From: Garcia nutans
Lineage: Eukaryota; Streptophyta; Magnoliopsida; Malpighiales; Euphorbiaceae
Direction of reading: 5' to 3'
Length of the DNA stretch: 64,000 bases
Assembly: GCA_947685225.1 (NCBI GenBank)
Contig: CANTUV010000039.1
Span: 38,990,001-39,054,000, forward strand
A model generated the notes under the pieces. That model saw only the letters and a list, made by a program, of their open reading frames with translations, did no database searches and was not told the origin of the DNA. How positions within the stretch are numbered: position 1 is the first letter of the stretch; the number at the start of each line of letters is the position of its first letter. Made by a program: the position numbers and the translations under genes. Positions 13,091 to 24,717 of this stretch are shown one piece after another.

Positions 13091-15325
13091 CTAGGTTTGA
13101 GGTTCTAGACCTAGCTGGGATGATAGAGAGAGAAAATTAGAATAAAAAAGGAATTTTCAATTGTGATGCATGCATTGACACTGGCAATTTATCTGGTCCC
13201 TGATGTGGCAATGTCCATTTCATATAATGGATATGAGTTGAGATGGTGCCTGGGTTGCATAGATCAGAGTGGCGCAGTAGAAGCGTCATTCTAGAGATTA
13301 TGGATTAAGAATTTTTAGAACTTTTATTTGAAATTTAAAATTAATACCTGATTCAATTGATGAATAAGTGAAATTAGAAAAACAATCTAAGAAATAATTT
13401 AAGATATAAAAATAAAAAGTTTGAGAAATAAGCATGATAGTTACATAAAATTTTACAGGTGTACTGCAAAGTGATATTGTCTGAATTTTTGGACAAATCT
13501 AGAAATGTTGGATGAGTTTGAACATTTAATCAAAAGTTTTTCTATATGTTAGAATCCAATGTATAAAATTTTATAAATTTTAAAGATGGATCTCTAATTA
13601 AGAAAAATAGATGAATACAGATTGTTGGAGAAATTTCAGCAACTCAGAATCTATAGAAATTGAAAAAAATAAATTTAGAAACTATGGTAAACTAATCCAG
13701 AAAACTCTAAACCTTTTTACAAAATATCATATGTATTCCTATAACATATGGTTAAAATTTCATGAATTTTTATTAAGGTTTGATACCTGAAAAAAAATGG
13801 ACAACCAGGTGCTGCCAGAGAAATTATTAAAGAGACAGATTCTCTAATTTTGGAAGATTTAATTTTTAAATATATTAAATCAATTTGGAAAATTTTAAAA
13901 TTTTAAATATAAGTCCATATATGTGTCAAAAGCACATGGCTAAAAATTTACAAGCTTTTATAAAGAATTGGTAAGGAATATAAAAATTGAAAGTGAGAGT
14001 GACATGAAACTAAGGAAGTCATACAATTTTGTATACATGAGTAATAAATTAATTTCATGAGACAAATGAATGAAAAAAATTATGAAAATTTATATACATA
14101 TGGGTAGAAGTATGAAGAAGGAATATGGAGTTTTTAATAATTTTTAACAAAGAGTTCATAATTAAAATCAAAGAGCAAAATCACATATGATAGCGAATTA
14201 TTTATTATGGAACAATAATGCATGATTTAGGGTTTGGGTACGTAAAAGTAGGATATCTAATTGATGATGTTAATTAGTGTAAGGAAATGAATTAGTGTTG
14301 TTTAAAAGTAAATGTTATGATCTTAAGATTGAGAATGTGATATGGATGAGATTTGGTGAGGTTCATATTATTGGTTGCAATATATGAAATTTGAATTTTT
14401 GAAATGGGTTTCCTTAATTGTGAAAGTGATGTGTTTAAATGTTATATTGATATAAAAATAAAGTTTATAAAGTTAGCTCTTGAAAATGAGATTAATAGAA
14501 TGAAGTTTAAGAAAAGTAGTGAGTTGAAAATTTAGAGTTGTTAGAGAATTTTGATGAAGATTGTTTAGATGTTGATAGTTTAATATTTAATAAGCATGGG
14601 AGTAATTTTGAATGAGTAATATTATTTGTGAAAATATCATGTAACGTGTAATGTGGTTGATAATATAGAAATTTGTTATGAAATAAAAGGGAAATGATTA
14701 AGTAAGTAAAAATGAGTTACTTTAGGTAATTGAATTAGAAATGATGAAAAGGGTTATGAAGGGTATGATAAATGCATAAAAAAATGTGAGAGAGATGTCA
14801 CATTGGAAATGTGACTATGATTTATGTGAGGTGTTAAAATATATATATATATAATAAGAAACTTATTTAAGAGATGGGCAATTAAATAAGGAAGATGTTA
14901 ATTATGTTGTGGTCAGAGTGTATATATATGTTGAATTGATGAATAACCTAAGTAATGTCAAAAGAATGAGAAATGATAATGTTCTCTGAAAGGTGATAAA
15001 TGTTAACTTTATATAGATTGTATGTAAAAGAGGAATTGAATATAATTGTATGATTTGTGTGATGAGATTTTTTTCAATATGAACACAAATGTGATATGTA
15101 AGAAAATGTGGAAAGTAAGTCACATTGTGATTATGACTTACGAAGGTGTACGTGGATGATTAAAAAAAATGTTATCGAGTGTTTACTACCTTATACGAAT
15201 ATGTGTCTGGTGATATTGTGAATGATATTACATGTATTAATAGACCTAAGAGAGATAGGTCTTGACTTGCGTAGAGTTAGGTCATGTGATGAATTGAGAT
15301 TGAGAATGGACCCGAACAGAGCTGG

Positions 15326-17539
15326 TGTAGACCCTTAATTTTTTACCCAGTCCAGTCCAATATATTTTGTTTAGTCCAAAATAATTTTTGTATTGTCTAA
15401 TATATTTTAATTGGTCCAAAATAATTTTTGTTGTCTTAATTAAATAATTTTTGCTTTATTATCTAATTTTTATTAATAAAAAATAAAAATAAACAAATAA
15501 AAATCAAAAAATAAAAATAAAAATCGGCGATGAAAAAATCATCGCCGAAAATTCCAGCACGGCCTTGGCCTTAGGCCATTTCGCCCGCAGGCCGATTCCC
15601 CACCCCCTGCCGCAGCCAACTACGGCAAATTATTTGGCCAGTGCAATTTTTCCTGTGGCAAATTTTTTTGCCAGCGCAATTTTTCCGCAGCAGTTTTTTT
15701 CGCCAGCGAAATTTTTCGACGCAAATTTTCCAAAACCTAATACAATTAGGTTTTGATTTCCTTTTCTTATTCTATAATGTATGCCGTGAGCAAGTAGGAA
15801 AAAATTCAAAAATCCTTCTATAAATATAAACAACACGGAGAAGGGGAGGAGAAATTGATGACCGAGAGTGAGTAGGAAAACTTGGAAACTTTAAAAATTC
15901 CTTCTGCCAGTAAACTGAAGTAGATTTTGGAGGAAGCAAATACGCAATTCAAGCAATTCAAAGGCAAGAAAAGCTTGTCTTTGACCTGGTTCATCTGAGA
16001 AGCAATTTTGGTGCAACCCCACGAAAGAAGGTTTGAATTCTTGATTCCTTTTATTTTTTCACAGTAGCTAAACATCTCATTCTTTCTTTTAATTTAAAAA
16101 TCCCAAAACTTTAATTTAGCTTTTCTAAAGTTAAAAACACTAATTCGTTGCTTTATTTTCCAAAGAATTTAAAGTTATTAATTTAGTTTCTTCAAAACCC
16201 TAATTTACATTCCAAATTTTCAAAACCCTTAAATTATATTCTGTTTCTTTCCAAAAGATTTAAAAACTTCTTTTTTGCTTTTAAAAACTTTAAATCATTT
16301 ATTTATTTTCATAAAACCTCATAAAAGTATCAAATTGATTTTCAAATCCTAAAAGCTTCATGCATCCACCGAAAATCCTAATTTTAAATCACTAAACCCT
16401 AACTCAACTCCAAACCTAAAATAGTGAACACTAACCCCTTTAAAACCTTAAACCCTAATTTTTTATGAACCCTAATCCTTTAAAACCTTAAAAATCATAT
16501 AAACACAAATATTTTAATTTTACACAGTAAGCTTGAAACCATCATTTAAAACCACAAATCAAAAGTATTTTAAAGTGTCCAAAACCCTAGTTTCATTATT
16601 TCACCATTCAAACCTTAATTTGGTTAATCAAAATGTCTTACCAACCTTTTAAAACATAAAATCCTTAATCTATTTTAATTCTTTAAAAAGTCACAGTAGC
16701 TTAAACCCATGAAAATCCAAAACCCTAAACACATGAAATAAAGGATCCTAAATGGAAACAATAGCTATAATTTGGATTTTTATTTGCCTTATTCAATTCC
16801 ATATTTGATTATGCATTGATTTATTTTACATGCTTTAATTTATTTAAGTTCAATGCTTGGTTTATTTAGCTTATCATGGATGGATGTTTACTTTTTATTG
16901 ATATTTAACATCTTTGATGAATGATTTATTTATGACGAATGATTATTTACTTTTATCAATTTATTTAGATTTCTAAATGTTGTAAGAGGTATGTTTCCAC
17001 TTAGTGGGTACCTCATTGGTTAAATATCATGTAATTTAATTTGCTTTTCTAGTTTAGAACCTATGTAAAGGACATGTTTCTATCTTTCGGTGGGTGTCCT
17101 ATTTAGGCATGTGATGTAAGGACATGTTTCCATCTTCGGATGGGTGTCCATTTATTTGTTTTTCTTGGACCTTGCTTTGATTTTAATATAATGATGCTTT
17201 CTTTTAATTATTGTGTGTAATATGGATAATGTTGTTATATTTAAGAATGTTATAATATTAAGACCTGTAAAGGAGGCCGGTTCCAATGAACCGGGCATTG
17301 TGGGGGTGCTGGGCCATTTCTCACCTTCCCCACACGTACCCAACTTTCCGAACCCATTAGGGGGTTGGGGATTCCTTAGGAATCGAGTCATCCACCCCTT
17401 TCTTTTTTCCCGGCCCATCCGGGTGGTGACTCCATTTTCTCAGGACTTAAGTCCGTGTTCTCTAAGGCCCCGAGCCTAAACAGTGCCAAAGTCTCAAGAA
17501 CCATTCCATCGGGAGTGGGGGCAAAAATCCCCGCTCACA
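15326..17539 (+). mobile_element. Solo LTR of the Tat/Ogre-like family
   Basis: This is a 2214-bp LTR beginning TGTAGACCCTTAATTTTT and ending CCCCGCTCACA, flanked by a perfect 5-bp target duplication GCTGG (15321-15325 and 17540-17544). There is no internal region, so it is the product of recombination between two LTRs of one element. It shares its ends and the 3' third (GGACATGTTTCCATC..., AATCGAGTCATCCACCCCTTTC) with the LTRs at 1-1777 and 7602-9464 and with the solo LTR at 54498. It includes a GC-rich block at 15541-15730 of short GCCAGCGCAATTTTT-like repeats and AAACCCTAA motifs at 16195-16730. Confidence 0.95.
15524..15548. other. Perfect hairpin in the solo LTR
   Basis: A 10-bp stem TCGGCGATGA / TCATCGCCGA encloses an AAAAA loop in an otherwise A-rich region. 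Function is unknown; no U-tract follows, so it is not a bacterial-type terminator. Confidence 0.6.
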
Positions 17540-18431
17540 GCTGGACGGTGAAATTGTTATTTTAACAACTGAACTTGATGATTGTATAGTGTTTTGGGCC
17601 TAAAGTATATGTGTATAAATAAGGGATTGTAAGGAAAAAGGAAAGTATAATGAAGAAAGTATGGAAGTGAAAAAAAGAAATGAATGAAAATTTTTATAAG
17701 AGATAGATTAGAAATGGAGTAATAAATGGAAATTGTGTAAATTGGCATATGAACAAATGTGTATATATAAGCGATGTTAATGATAATATTGTTGAAACAT
17801 GAGTTAGGCTAATGATGATCAAGTGATCAAGAGTAAATTGCTTTGAAACAGAGCTGAAACATGTTAACTTTTTGTTTATCAAAAGATTAGAAAATGAATA
17901 TGTGATTTTTGTGATACGAACTTAACATTGTGATTGGAAATGTTTGAAGAAGAATGATAGAAGGGCAGTATTTATTTATAAGCCACAGACGTGACCATTA
18001 TTATGGCATGACCGTTGGATAGTTTTGGTGAGATTGATAGTTATGCTTCAAGAAACATGTTCAAGACTTATGGTTTGCGTAGTTGGATCTTATAATTTTA
18101 TGTTAGAAATTTGTTTATAATTATAGAAAGTGTGGAAACAAAAGAGAAATGTGAAAATATGATGAGCTTTAAGTGATGTGTAAGAAAAGTGATTTTTGTA
18201 AATATGGTAACTATAAGAAATGTGAGAAAATGGTAAATGAAAGGAATTATGAAATGTGAGTAAGAGTTATAATGAATATGTTTGAAAGTGGTATAAAATG
18301 AATAAGTTGATGAAAATGATGTGTAAAGTAAACGAGACTAGGGGAAATGAGTATTATCTGTAATGATGAATTTGAAGAGAATTAAAATTTGAGAATAAAT
18401 TCGACCTAAAAGAATTAGGTCATGAATTGAA

Positions 18432-19904
18432 ATAAATAATTAAATTATTAATTATTAAATTATTTTAATATATATATATGGTTTAAAATTAAAGGGTGAA
18501 AGGAAAGAGAAATAAAAAAATAAAGTCTTCTTCTTCTTCTTTCCTTCAAGGACGACTTTCATGGAGAAAAAGGGAGATTTTTAGCTTCTTCCATCATCAA
18601 ATTCTTCAAGCTTTCAAGGGAATAAGAGTAGTTTTGGTGATTTTCCAACAAGTCAGTAAGCTTTATTTCCAAAATTATGAAGTTCTTTCAAGCTTATGAA
18701 TATGTATGAATTGAGTTTTTGAAAGAGCATGTTATAATTGTTGGAATGGGTATGAAAGATGTTCTTTTGATGAGTAAATAATGATTTTAAGGTTGGATTA
18801 AAGAAATGGTTGAGTTTGGGTAAGATTGGTTAAGAGAGAGAATTTAGGGTTATGGAACATTTGAGTTTTTGAAATCATGATTTTTAATTTTGCAAATTGA
18901 TTCCAAATGAGTTTTTTTTTTATGCATAAACAAGTATTTTAAAGTCAAATATTGGATTTGGTTGTGTTTGGTTAGAGTTTGAAGAGGGTAGTATTGATTT
19001 AGAGTTTTGGAAAAGAGAATTTTCAAAGAATGATTAATTGTTTGATTTTTAATGCTTAAATCATGTTATTTAAGGATATAAGTGGTGGAAATAAGATTGA
19101 AATGATAATTGGATTGAGTTAGAATGGAGATCCTTCAATGGTGAAGGTTATGTCATTTTAGGGTTTTGGACATAAGCATGTGGTTAATTAATGTAATTGG
19201 TTTAAACATGCTAAAATATATTTCTAATGATATTAATAAACTTAAAACACTTCTTTAAATGGCTTGATATGGTTTTTCAAAGTTACAGTGAGGTGAAGCT
19301 TGATTTTAGGATTTGGTTTAGAGTGATGTTTAATTATGGTTTGATATTGAGAATACATTAGAATGTGATATTAAATGATTATGTATGATCACATTTGGTA
19401 TAGGCATTGAGGGAGGTTGATTTGCTTCATCCAAATGGTGAAGGGCAAGTTGGAAGGATAGGATTGGAGGTTGTGTTAAGCTTGCTTTGGGTTGCTAGTA
19501 GAGGTATGTACAAACTTTGAATATATTGTTTATATTTGCATGACATTTGGGCTTAACACATTTTGGTTAAAAAATGTGTTAAGTTACTTGGTTCATTGAT
19601 TGTGTATGAATAATGTGCTATGACATTTGTAATGTCATATATGTGTTAAATGCATTGTGAAAACCCATTGATAATGGCTAAATTATGTAGAATGTGAAAT
19701 ATGTATATTATGTGAAAATACCCAAAGTAATTGGGTAATGTGTTGTGAATGCAAAAATGAGATATGTGGAATAATGAAATGAATTAATATTGATAAAAAT
19801 GAGAAAAGTGAGAAAAATGAGAAAGATGTGAAAAATGAGAAATTTGAGGAAAAAAAATGTGAAAATAAGGCAATGTGCCTAGATTGAATATGTGACAATG
19901 AGAA
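18432..19904 (+). repeat. Truncated second copy of the 9925-13071 LTR
   Basis: It is nearly identical to 10372-11838, starting in AAATTATTAATTATTAAATTATTTTAATATA and ending at GATTGAATATGTGACAATGAGAA. It lacks roughly the first 450 bp and last 1.2 kb of the full LTR. This is most simply the remnant of the 3' LTR after deletions at both edges. Confidence 0.8.
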
Positions 19905-21253
19905 TAGGATAAAATGGGGATAAAATGAGAATTTCAGTAAAATAGAGATTTTAGTTTGTAATACAATATTTGTAATGATTATGCCATTTGATAGTAAACG
20001 TAAAAAAAAAATATCGCACTTGATTTGTCACAACTTGATCCCTTTAGTAGTGTCATTTCTTTATTTAAAATAATGTAAAATATAAAAAATGACAATGTAT
20101 TAGAGCAAATTAATTGTTAAAAAAATAGCTTAATACATAAATTCACACTTATAAGAAATAACTTATTAGCATCCTATACTTTGCGTGTGTCTTATCACTC
20201 ATCTTAAAATTCTAAAAGTAGCATTATTAAACCCTTGACTCAACAATTTCTCAGCTCACCCATAAGCATATACTACATGCGCTTTATACCTTATTTCATA
20301 TGAAATCTTTAAGCCGATCAATTTCGATTGAAAATCTTTAACCCAGTCTTTAACCCAGTATTAAAATTGAAGTTATATTCAATCATTGGATTCCTTTTTA
20401 TATGGATGTGATTCAATATTATTGAACTTCATTAAGAAGTGGCAACCTTTGTTATCTTTTTCATTATCATGCAATGAAAATCTAAAACTAACATTCGACA
20501 ATGGCGATGCCTTCTCTTTCTATAAATTGTATAGTAAATTATATAAATTATTTTATAAATTATATAATATATTGTAAATTATTATAAATTCTTTGATTTT
20601 AGAAAAAACACAATAAGCATGACAATGGCTTCATCTTCGTCATTTTTTTCAATAACAACCTCTCTGTCTTTATTTCAATTTCCTTCTCCTTCAAAATCCT
20701 TAATTTTCCAATTATACCCTTAATCTTCTTTGTCCTCTATATGATGCCATTTTCTTTATTGTGGAGTTTTACAATTATCTAACCTCATATTTGTCCTACA
20801 TGATGCTTTGGAGTCTTTTGAAATTGACAACACCAATGCTAGAGTAAATTTATTATATCATTTCTTTTTCTTTATTTCTAATTTTGCTTTTTATGATATT
20901 TTTATTTTTTAATTTTGGGGAATTTAATAGATTATTGCCATTGATACTGAATGCAGGAAGCGAGGAATGGATTTTTGACACAAATTCAAGGAAGAAAGCC
21001 AATAAAAGGAACAGGAGGAGCAAATTGGTGGTTTGGTAGCTAAGTAGAGGTATTATGTTTGAAAAGAGATGAATATTGATACATAAAGCTGCTTATGAGC
21101 GGTTGAAATTTATTTTTTCACTCTTTGAGTAAAAGGAATGATAATATCATTTTAAATATATAGAAGTGCATTATAGGAAACCTGCAAAAATAGGAAGGGT
21201 TAGTAATTTCTTTTAAATAAGCAAACATGTTCATTTATATATTATGCCTATAT
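19905..21253. other. Unassigned AT-rich sequence left of the MULE
   Basis: Apart from the possible remnant at 20625, nothing could be assigned. Short repeats of the type TATAAATTATATAAATTATTT lie at 20520-20590. Because it directly abuts the MULE target site, it is candidate original host DNA. Confidence 0.4.
20625..20723 (+). pseudogene. Possible 5' remnant of a plastid-targeted gene (weak)
   Basis: ATG at 20625 opens a 32-residue frame starting MASSSSFFSITTSLSLFQF, rich in Ser/Thr and lacking acidic residues, which is the look of a chloroplast transit peptide; it ends at TAA 20721. About 60-120 bp downstream a different frame reads DALESFEIDNTNAR. No family was recognised. It could be a decayed gene start left of the MULE, or chance; composition alone is the support. 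Confidence 0.2.
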
Positions 21254-21262
21254 AAATTTCTA
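21254..21262. repeat. MULE target-site duplication, left
   Basis: AAATTTCTA is an identical direct repeat of 57628-57636. Confidence 0.95.
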
Positions 21263-21360
21263 GGCTTAATACATCTCTGGCCCCTCTAACTTGGTAGGTT
21301 TTTCCACTTAGCCCCCTATAGTCTTCTAGGAACTACTTGGCCCCTTCAACTCATTGGTTT
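21263..21360 (+). repeat. MULE left terminal inverted repeat
   Basis: The outer 30 bp are identical to the inverted right end. Further matches (TAGTCTTCTAGGAACTACTTGGCCCCTTCAA against the inverted right end) extend to about 95 bp. Confidence 0.9.
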
Positions 21361-21775
21361 CTATAATAATTGGCCCCTTAAGAAAACAAAAACAAGAATG
21401 CTCTTGCCCGTGTTCAACAATCACTCTGACATCAGCTCCACGTAGATGCCATGCAATGAAACTCTTGACACGTCATTTTGAAAGAAACATACCCCTAAAA
21501 TCCCTAACTTCGACCTCTTCTCCTAAAATCCTGAAAATTGATTTTTCTAAAATTTAAGACAATCGATTGTAATGTTTTGGTATCCAGTATAAATCTGATA
21601 AACCTTGTCATATTAGAATTCCAATAAGCAAAATTGAAGAGTACCAGTTGCCTCTGAGGGTGAAGATAGATTTGTTCGTGTTTGAAGAATTTTGGACCCT
21701 CGACCTAAAGAGCAAGCGAAAGATCTGAATCTATTATTTCTTTCATTTAGAATTAGAACCTAGGGTTCATATGAA

Positions 21776-22009
21776 ATGGGGGACAAGGTCATTACTGTTA
21801 GATGGAATTATGGTGCTAAGTTCAAAACTGATAGAAGAGGTAGAAAGAGTTATGTGGGAGGTTTTGTTAAATTTTCATATTTTGATATTGATCTTTTATC
21901 AATCTCTGAATTGGTATATGATATTAAGAAACTTGGGTTTGAAGGGGCTGAAATGATTTATTACAAACCTTTTAAAGGTAGTTCTCTAAAGGCTATTTCT
22001 ACTGATAGT
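21776..22009 (+). pseudogene. MULE transposase, N-terminal part (PB1-like domain)
   Basis: The MULE transposase excises and reinserts the element by binding its inverted repeats. ATG 21776 begins MGDKVITVRWNYGAKF, followed by a YVGG motif and the LLSISELVYDIKKLGF segment, the PB1-like N-terminal domain common in plant MuDR-type transposases. The frame runs into the Athila target duplication at 22010 (GACGT) and continues in the same phase at 36520 (GACAT), reading ...STDSD then IYNHALSL. An upstream ATG at 21771 is in another frame and was not chosen. Confidence 0.8.
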
Positions 22010-22014
22010 GACGT

Positions 22015-23423
22015 TGATGGCGAATATGTGCTTCACAATGTTACCGCAAGTGCACGGGTCGCTCAAGTAATAAAATAGTGAGTAAGTTATCGTTCCACTG
22101 GGGACAAGGTCAAATACTAGTGCAAATCTTAATTGTTGTTTAGCTAAATGATAATTTTTGTGATGATTTAACTAAAAGACAAATTACTTAATAAATTAAA
22201 GTAAAGAAAATTCAAATATTGTGCAGAAAGAATTGGTGGTGAAAATACTATCCAGATATTGAATCCCCTAGCCATAAAAATATTTATGAATATCCATTTA
22301 ATTAAATCAAATAATAGAGTTGAATTGGCATTCCTCTAAATTAGATCAAAACCTCTCTTGAGCAAATTAATCCCTAATCACTAAGTAGAATGCTAGGAAT
22401 CTATTCTCAGGCATAATTAAATGGATCTTGCAATAAGAGCAAGGAAATTCAAACCAAAGGATCCTGTAAGTCTATCTATAGCACTCTAATCAATCCTCAA
22501 TCCTAATGAAAATTCTGTTCATATCAAGCTTTCTCAAGTTAATAATATAAAAATTACAACCAATCAATAAGCATGTTATTATCAATTAGAAATAAGAAAT
22601 TAAGAATCAAAATGATTAAACAACTCAATCAAATGATTTAATTTAATAAAAACTATTCAATCCATATAACAAGGCTAGGGTTCATCAATATGTAGATAGA
22701 AACAATTTAGCTCATGTTCATAACCAAAAAACCAAAACAAAAAAAATAAGTGAAAGAATTCAAACAATCCATAATGAATGATTTGTCTTTTCCCACTTCA
22801 ATCCTTGAATCTTGATTTAAATCTCATATGAATTGGATCTTCACCTTCACTCTTGGATGCCAAAACTCTCTTTTTCTCTGGAGGTAGGCTCTAATCAAAA
22901 ACTGGATCCCTAATTTGTACTTTAGTTCACATTTTATAGCTTAAAAATTTTGCCTAACACGCCCATTGACACGGGCGTGTCTGTGCGCGTGTCAACGGTG
23001 CTATTTCCAACTTTAATGACATGGACAGTAACACGCCCATGTCCTTGGGTGTGTCATTATTACTGTAATGCTAAGTTAGGAACACGATCAGTGACACGCT
23101 CGTGTCCTGGGACATGTCATAGCTACTATAAGGCAGAATCAATGGCACATTCAGTGACATGCCCATGTCTCCGGGCGTGTCGAAGCTTCTGTAAAGTAGT
23201 TAAATAACATGGTCATTGACACGCCCGTGTCATTGGGCGTGTCAATTAAAGAATGTGCCCAAAATAGCTCCTTTCCTTATCTTTCATCAGTGATTCTGGC
23301 CTAAATAACCTTAAGATCCCAACGTGTCAAAGGTTCCTAGAATCAACCCTAATAAACACTTCAATTTGACAATAAATATACTAAAAAAATAGGGGCAAAA
23401 TATCATCAACTATACACTTATCA
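22015..23423 (-). repeat. 3' LTR of the Athila-like element
   Basis: This 1409-bp LTR is homologous to 35118-36519 and, more distantly, to the LTRs at 38646 and 44003. Positions 22955-23245 carry the palindromic GACACG/CGTGTC minisatellite. Confidence 0.9.
22955..23245. repeat. Palindromic CACGCCC...GGGCGTG minisatellite
   Basis: About four units of ~70 bp each combine an imperfect palindrome (ACACGCCCATTGACACGGGC type), a short GCTACTGT-like tag and a variable spacer. The same module recurs at 26895, 32380, 36035, 39595, 44950, 46675 and 52245. Confidence 0.85.
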
Positions 23424-23438
23424 AATTCCCCCACACTT
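23424..23438 (-). other. Polypurine tract of the Athila-like element
   Basis: On the minus strand CAAGTGTGGGGGAATT directly precedes the 3' LTR. The identical tract precedes the LTR of the sister element (39946-39960). Confidence 0.75.
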
Positions 23439-24717
23439 GAGTTTTTGCTTGTCCTCAAACAAACCAAACCACTATAATAGGCAGAAGTGAAGGACCCCTC
23501 TATATCAAAAGAAAATAAAAGTTTTACAATACTTGAATCAGAAAACTTAACGTTCTCAACCAAAAACCAAATCTCAAACATGACAGCTGAATTAAGAAGT
23601 TTCAAAATAAAAATCTAACAGATCTAAAATCTAAAAATTCAGAGTTAAAATATTGAGCATAAAATTTCAAGAACTCAAAAGTCATGAATGAAGTAAGAAA
23701 GTATAAATTTTCTCTTAAGTTCTTTGACCCCTTAGTAAAATGCATTGCGTGAAACACTATTTTTTTATTTTTTTAGAGGAGCCTGACTTGTTTGAACTGA
23801 TTTTAACTGTTTGACATGAAGGTAAATATTTGTGATGCCGACCATCGGTTACTCGGTTAGAATCACCATTCAAATGGATACTATCACTATTCATTATTCC
23901 AACTCATTCGTTTCAATTCAAGAGTTAAAATCAGCATAATAGGGATAAATTTTCAAAGCTCCTGAAAAATTATTTTAATTTATCATATTTATTTAATTAT
24001 TTAATTATTATTTTTTTAAAGAAAGTGGTCAGGAACTTAAGATAATAAAGATGTCATACTAAGTTTGACTCAAGTATCTAAGGAATTAGGGCATGCTAAA
24101 AAATGTAACTAAGGTTTTAAACTTTAGAAGTGCAACTCTCATCAATCAACTACCTAATTCAAACTATCATATTTAGCCTTTAGCAATCAGTTAAGAAAAT
24201 CGAGTTAACCTCAATAAGATATTGTCATTCATTAAATCAACCATTAATTCAATAAAAAGAGGAACCATTTCATTTCATATTATTATAGCAATCTAGTTTA
24301 CTTAAACCCAAAAAAAATAAGTCAAAGAAACTAAATGAGGTAAATGCATCAAATGGCAAGAATGGAAATAAAAGCTCAATATAGAAAATATACCTCTCCC
24401 CCACACTTAAGATGCACATTATCCCCAATGTGTGTAAAATAAGAAAAAGAATGAAAGAGAGAGAAAACTACCCTAACATGTCCATGAATTGACATATATG
24501 AATCTGGTTCCAAAAGCATTGCGAAGTCGAATTAGTTACAGGACAAAATTGGACATGCAAAATTATAAAGGTTCAAATATATATAAAAAATAATAAGAAT
24601 GATAAAAAAAAATAGACCTGCAGAATTAAACATACAATAATCCAAAATAAAACAAAAATAAAATAAAATAAAATAAAAAGAAAAGTAATAAAGTAAAAAA
24701 AATAAAAAATAAATAAG

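Larger units (their letters stand above)
13091..18431 (+). mobile_element. Interior of the second element, no coding capacity seen
   Basis: Between the PBS and the truncated LTR copy no gag, protease, RT or integrase could be recognised in any frame. The sequence is AT-rich (microsatellite (AT)n at 14839-14853). A solo LTR of the Tat family (15326-17539) is inserted here. Without that LTR the interior is about 3.1 kb, which fits a large non-autonomous retroelement derivative or a very decayed copy; I cannot distinguish these. Confidence 0.55.

Noticed and set aside
15565..15836. Open frames on both strands in the GC-rich block of the solo LTR
   Set aside because: They arise from short GCCAGCGCAATTTTT-type repeats within an LTR defined by a perfect target duplication.
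21776..22078. A host gene encoding a 100-residue protein
   Set aside because: The frame is the PB1-like start of a MULE transposase and its last ~21 codons are LTR sequence of the inserted Athila element.
22955..23245. CRISPR-like array of palindromic repeats with spacers
   Set aside because: The host is a plant genome, the units are imperfect, spacers are related to each other, and the array lies in an LTR.
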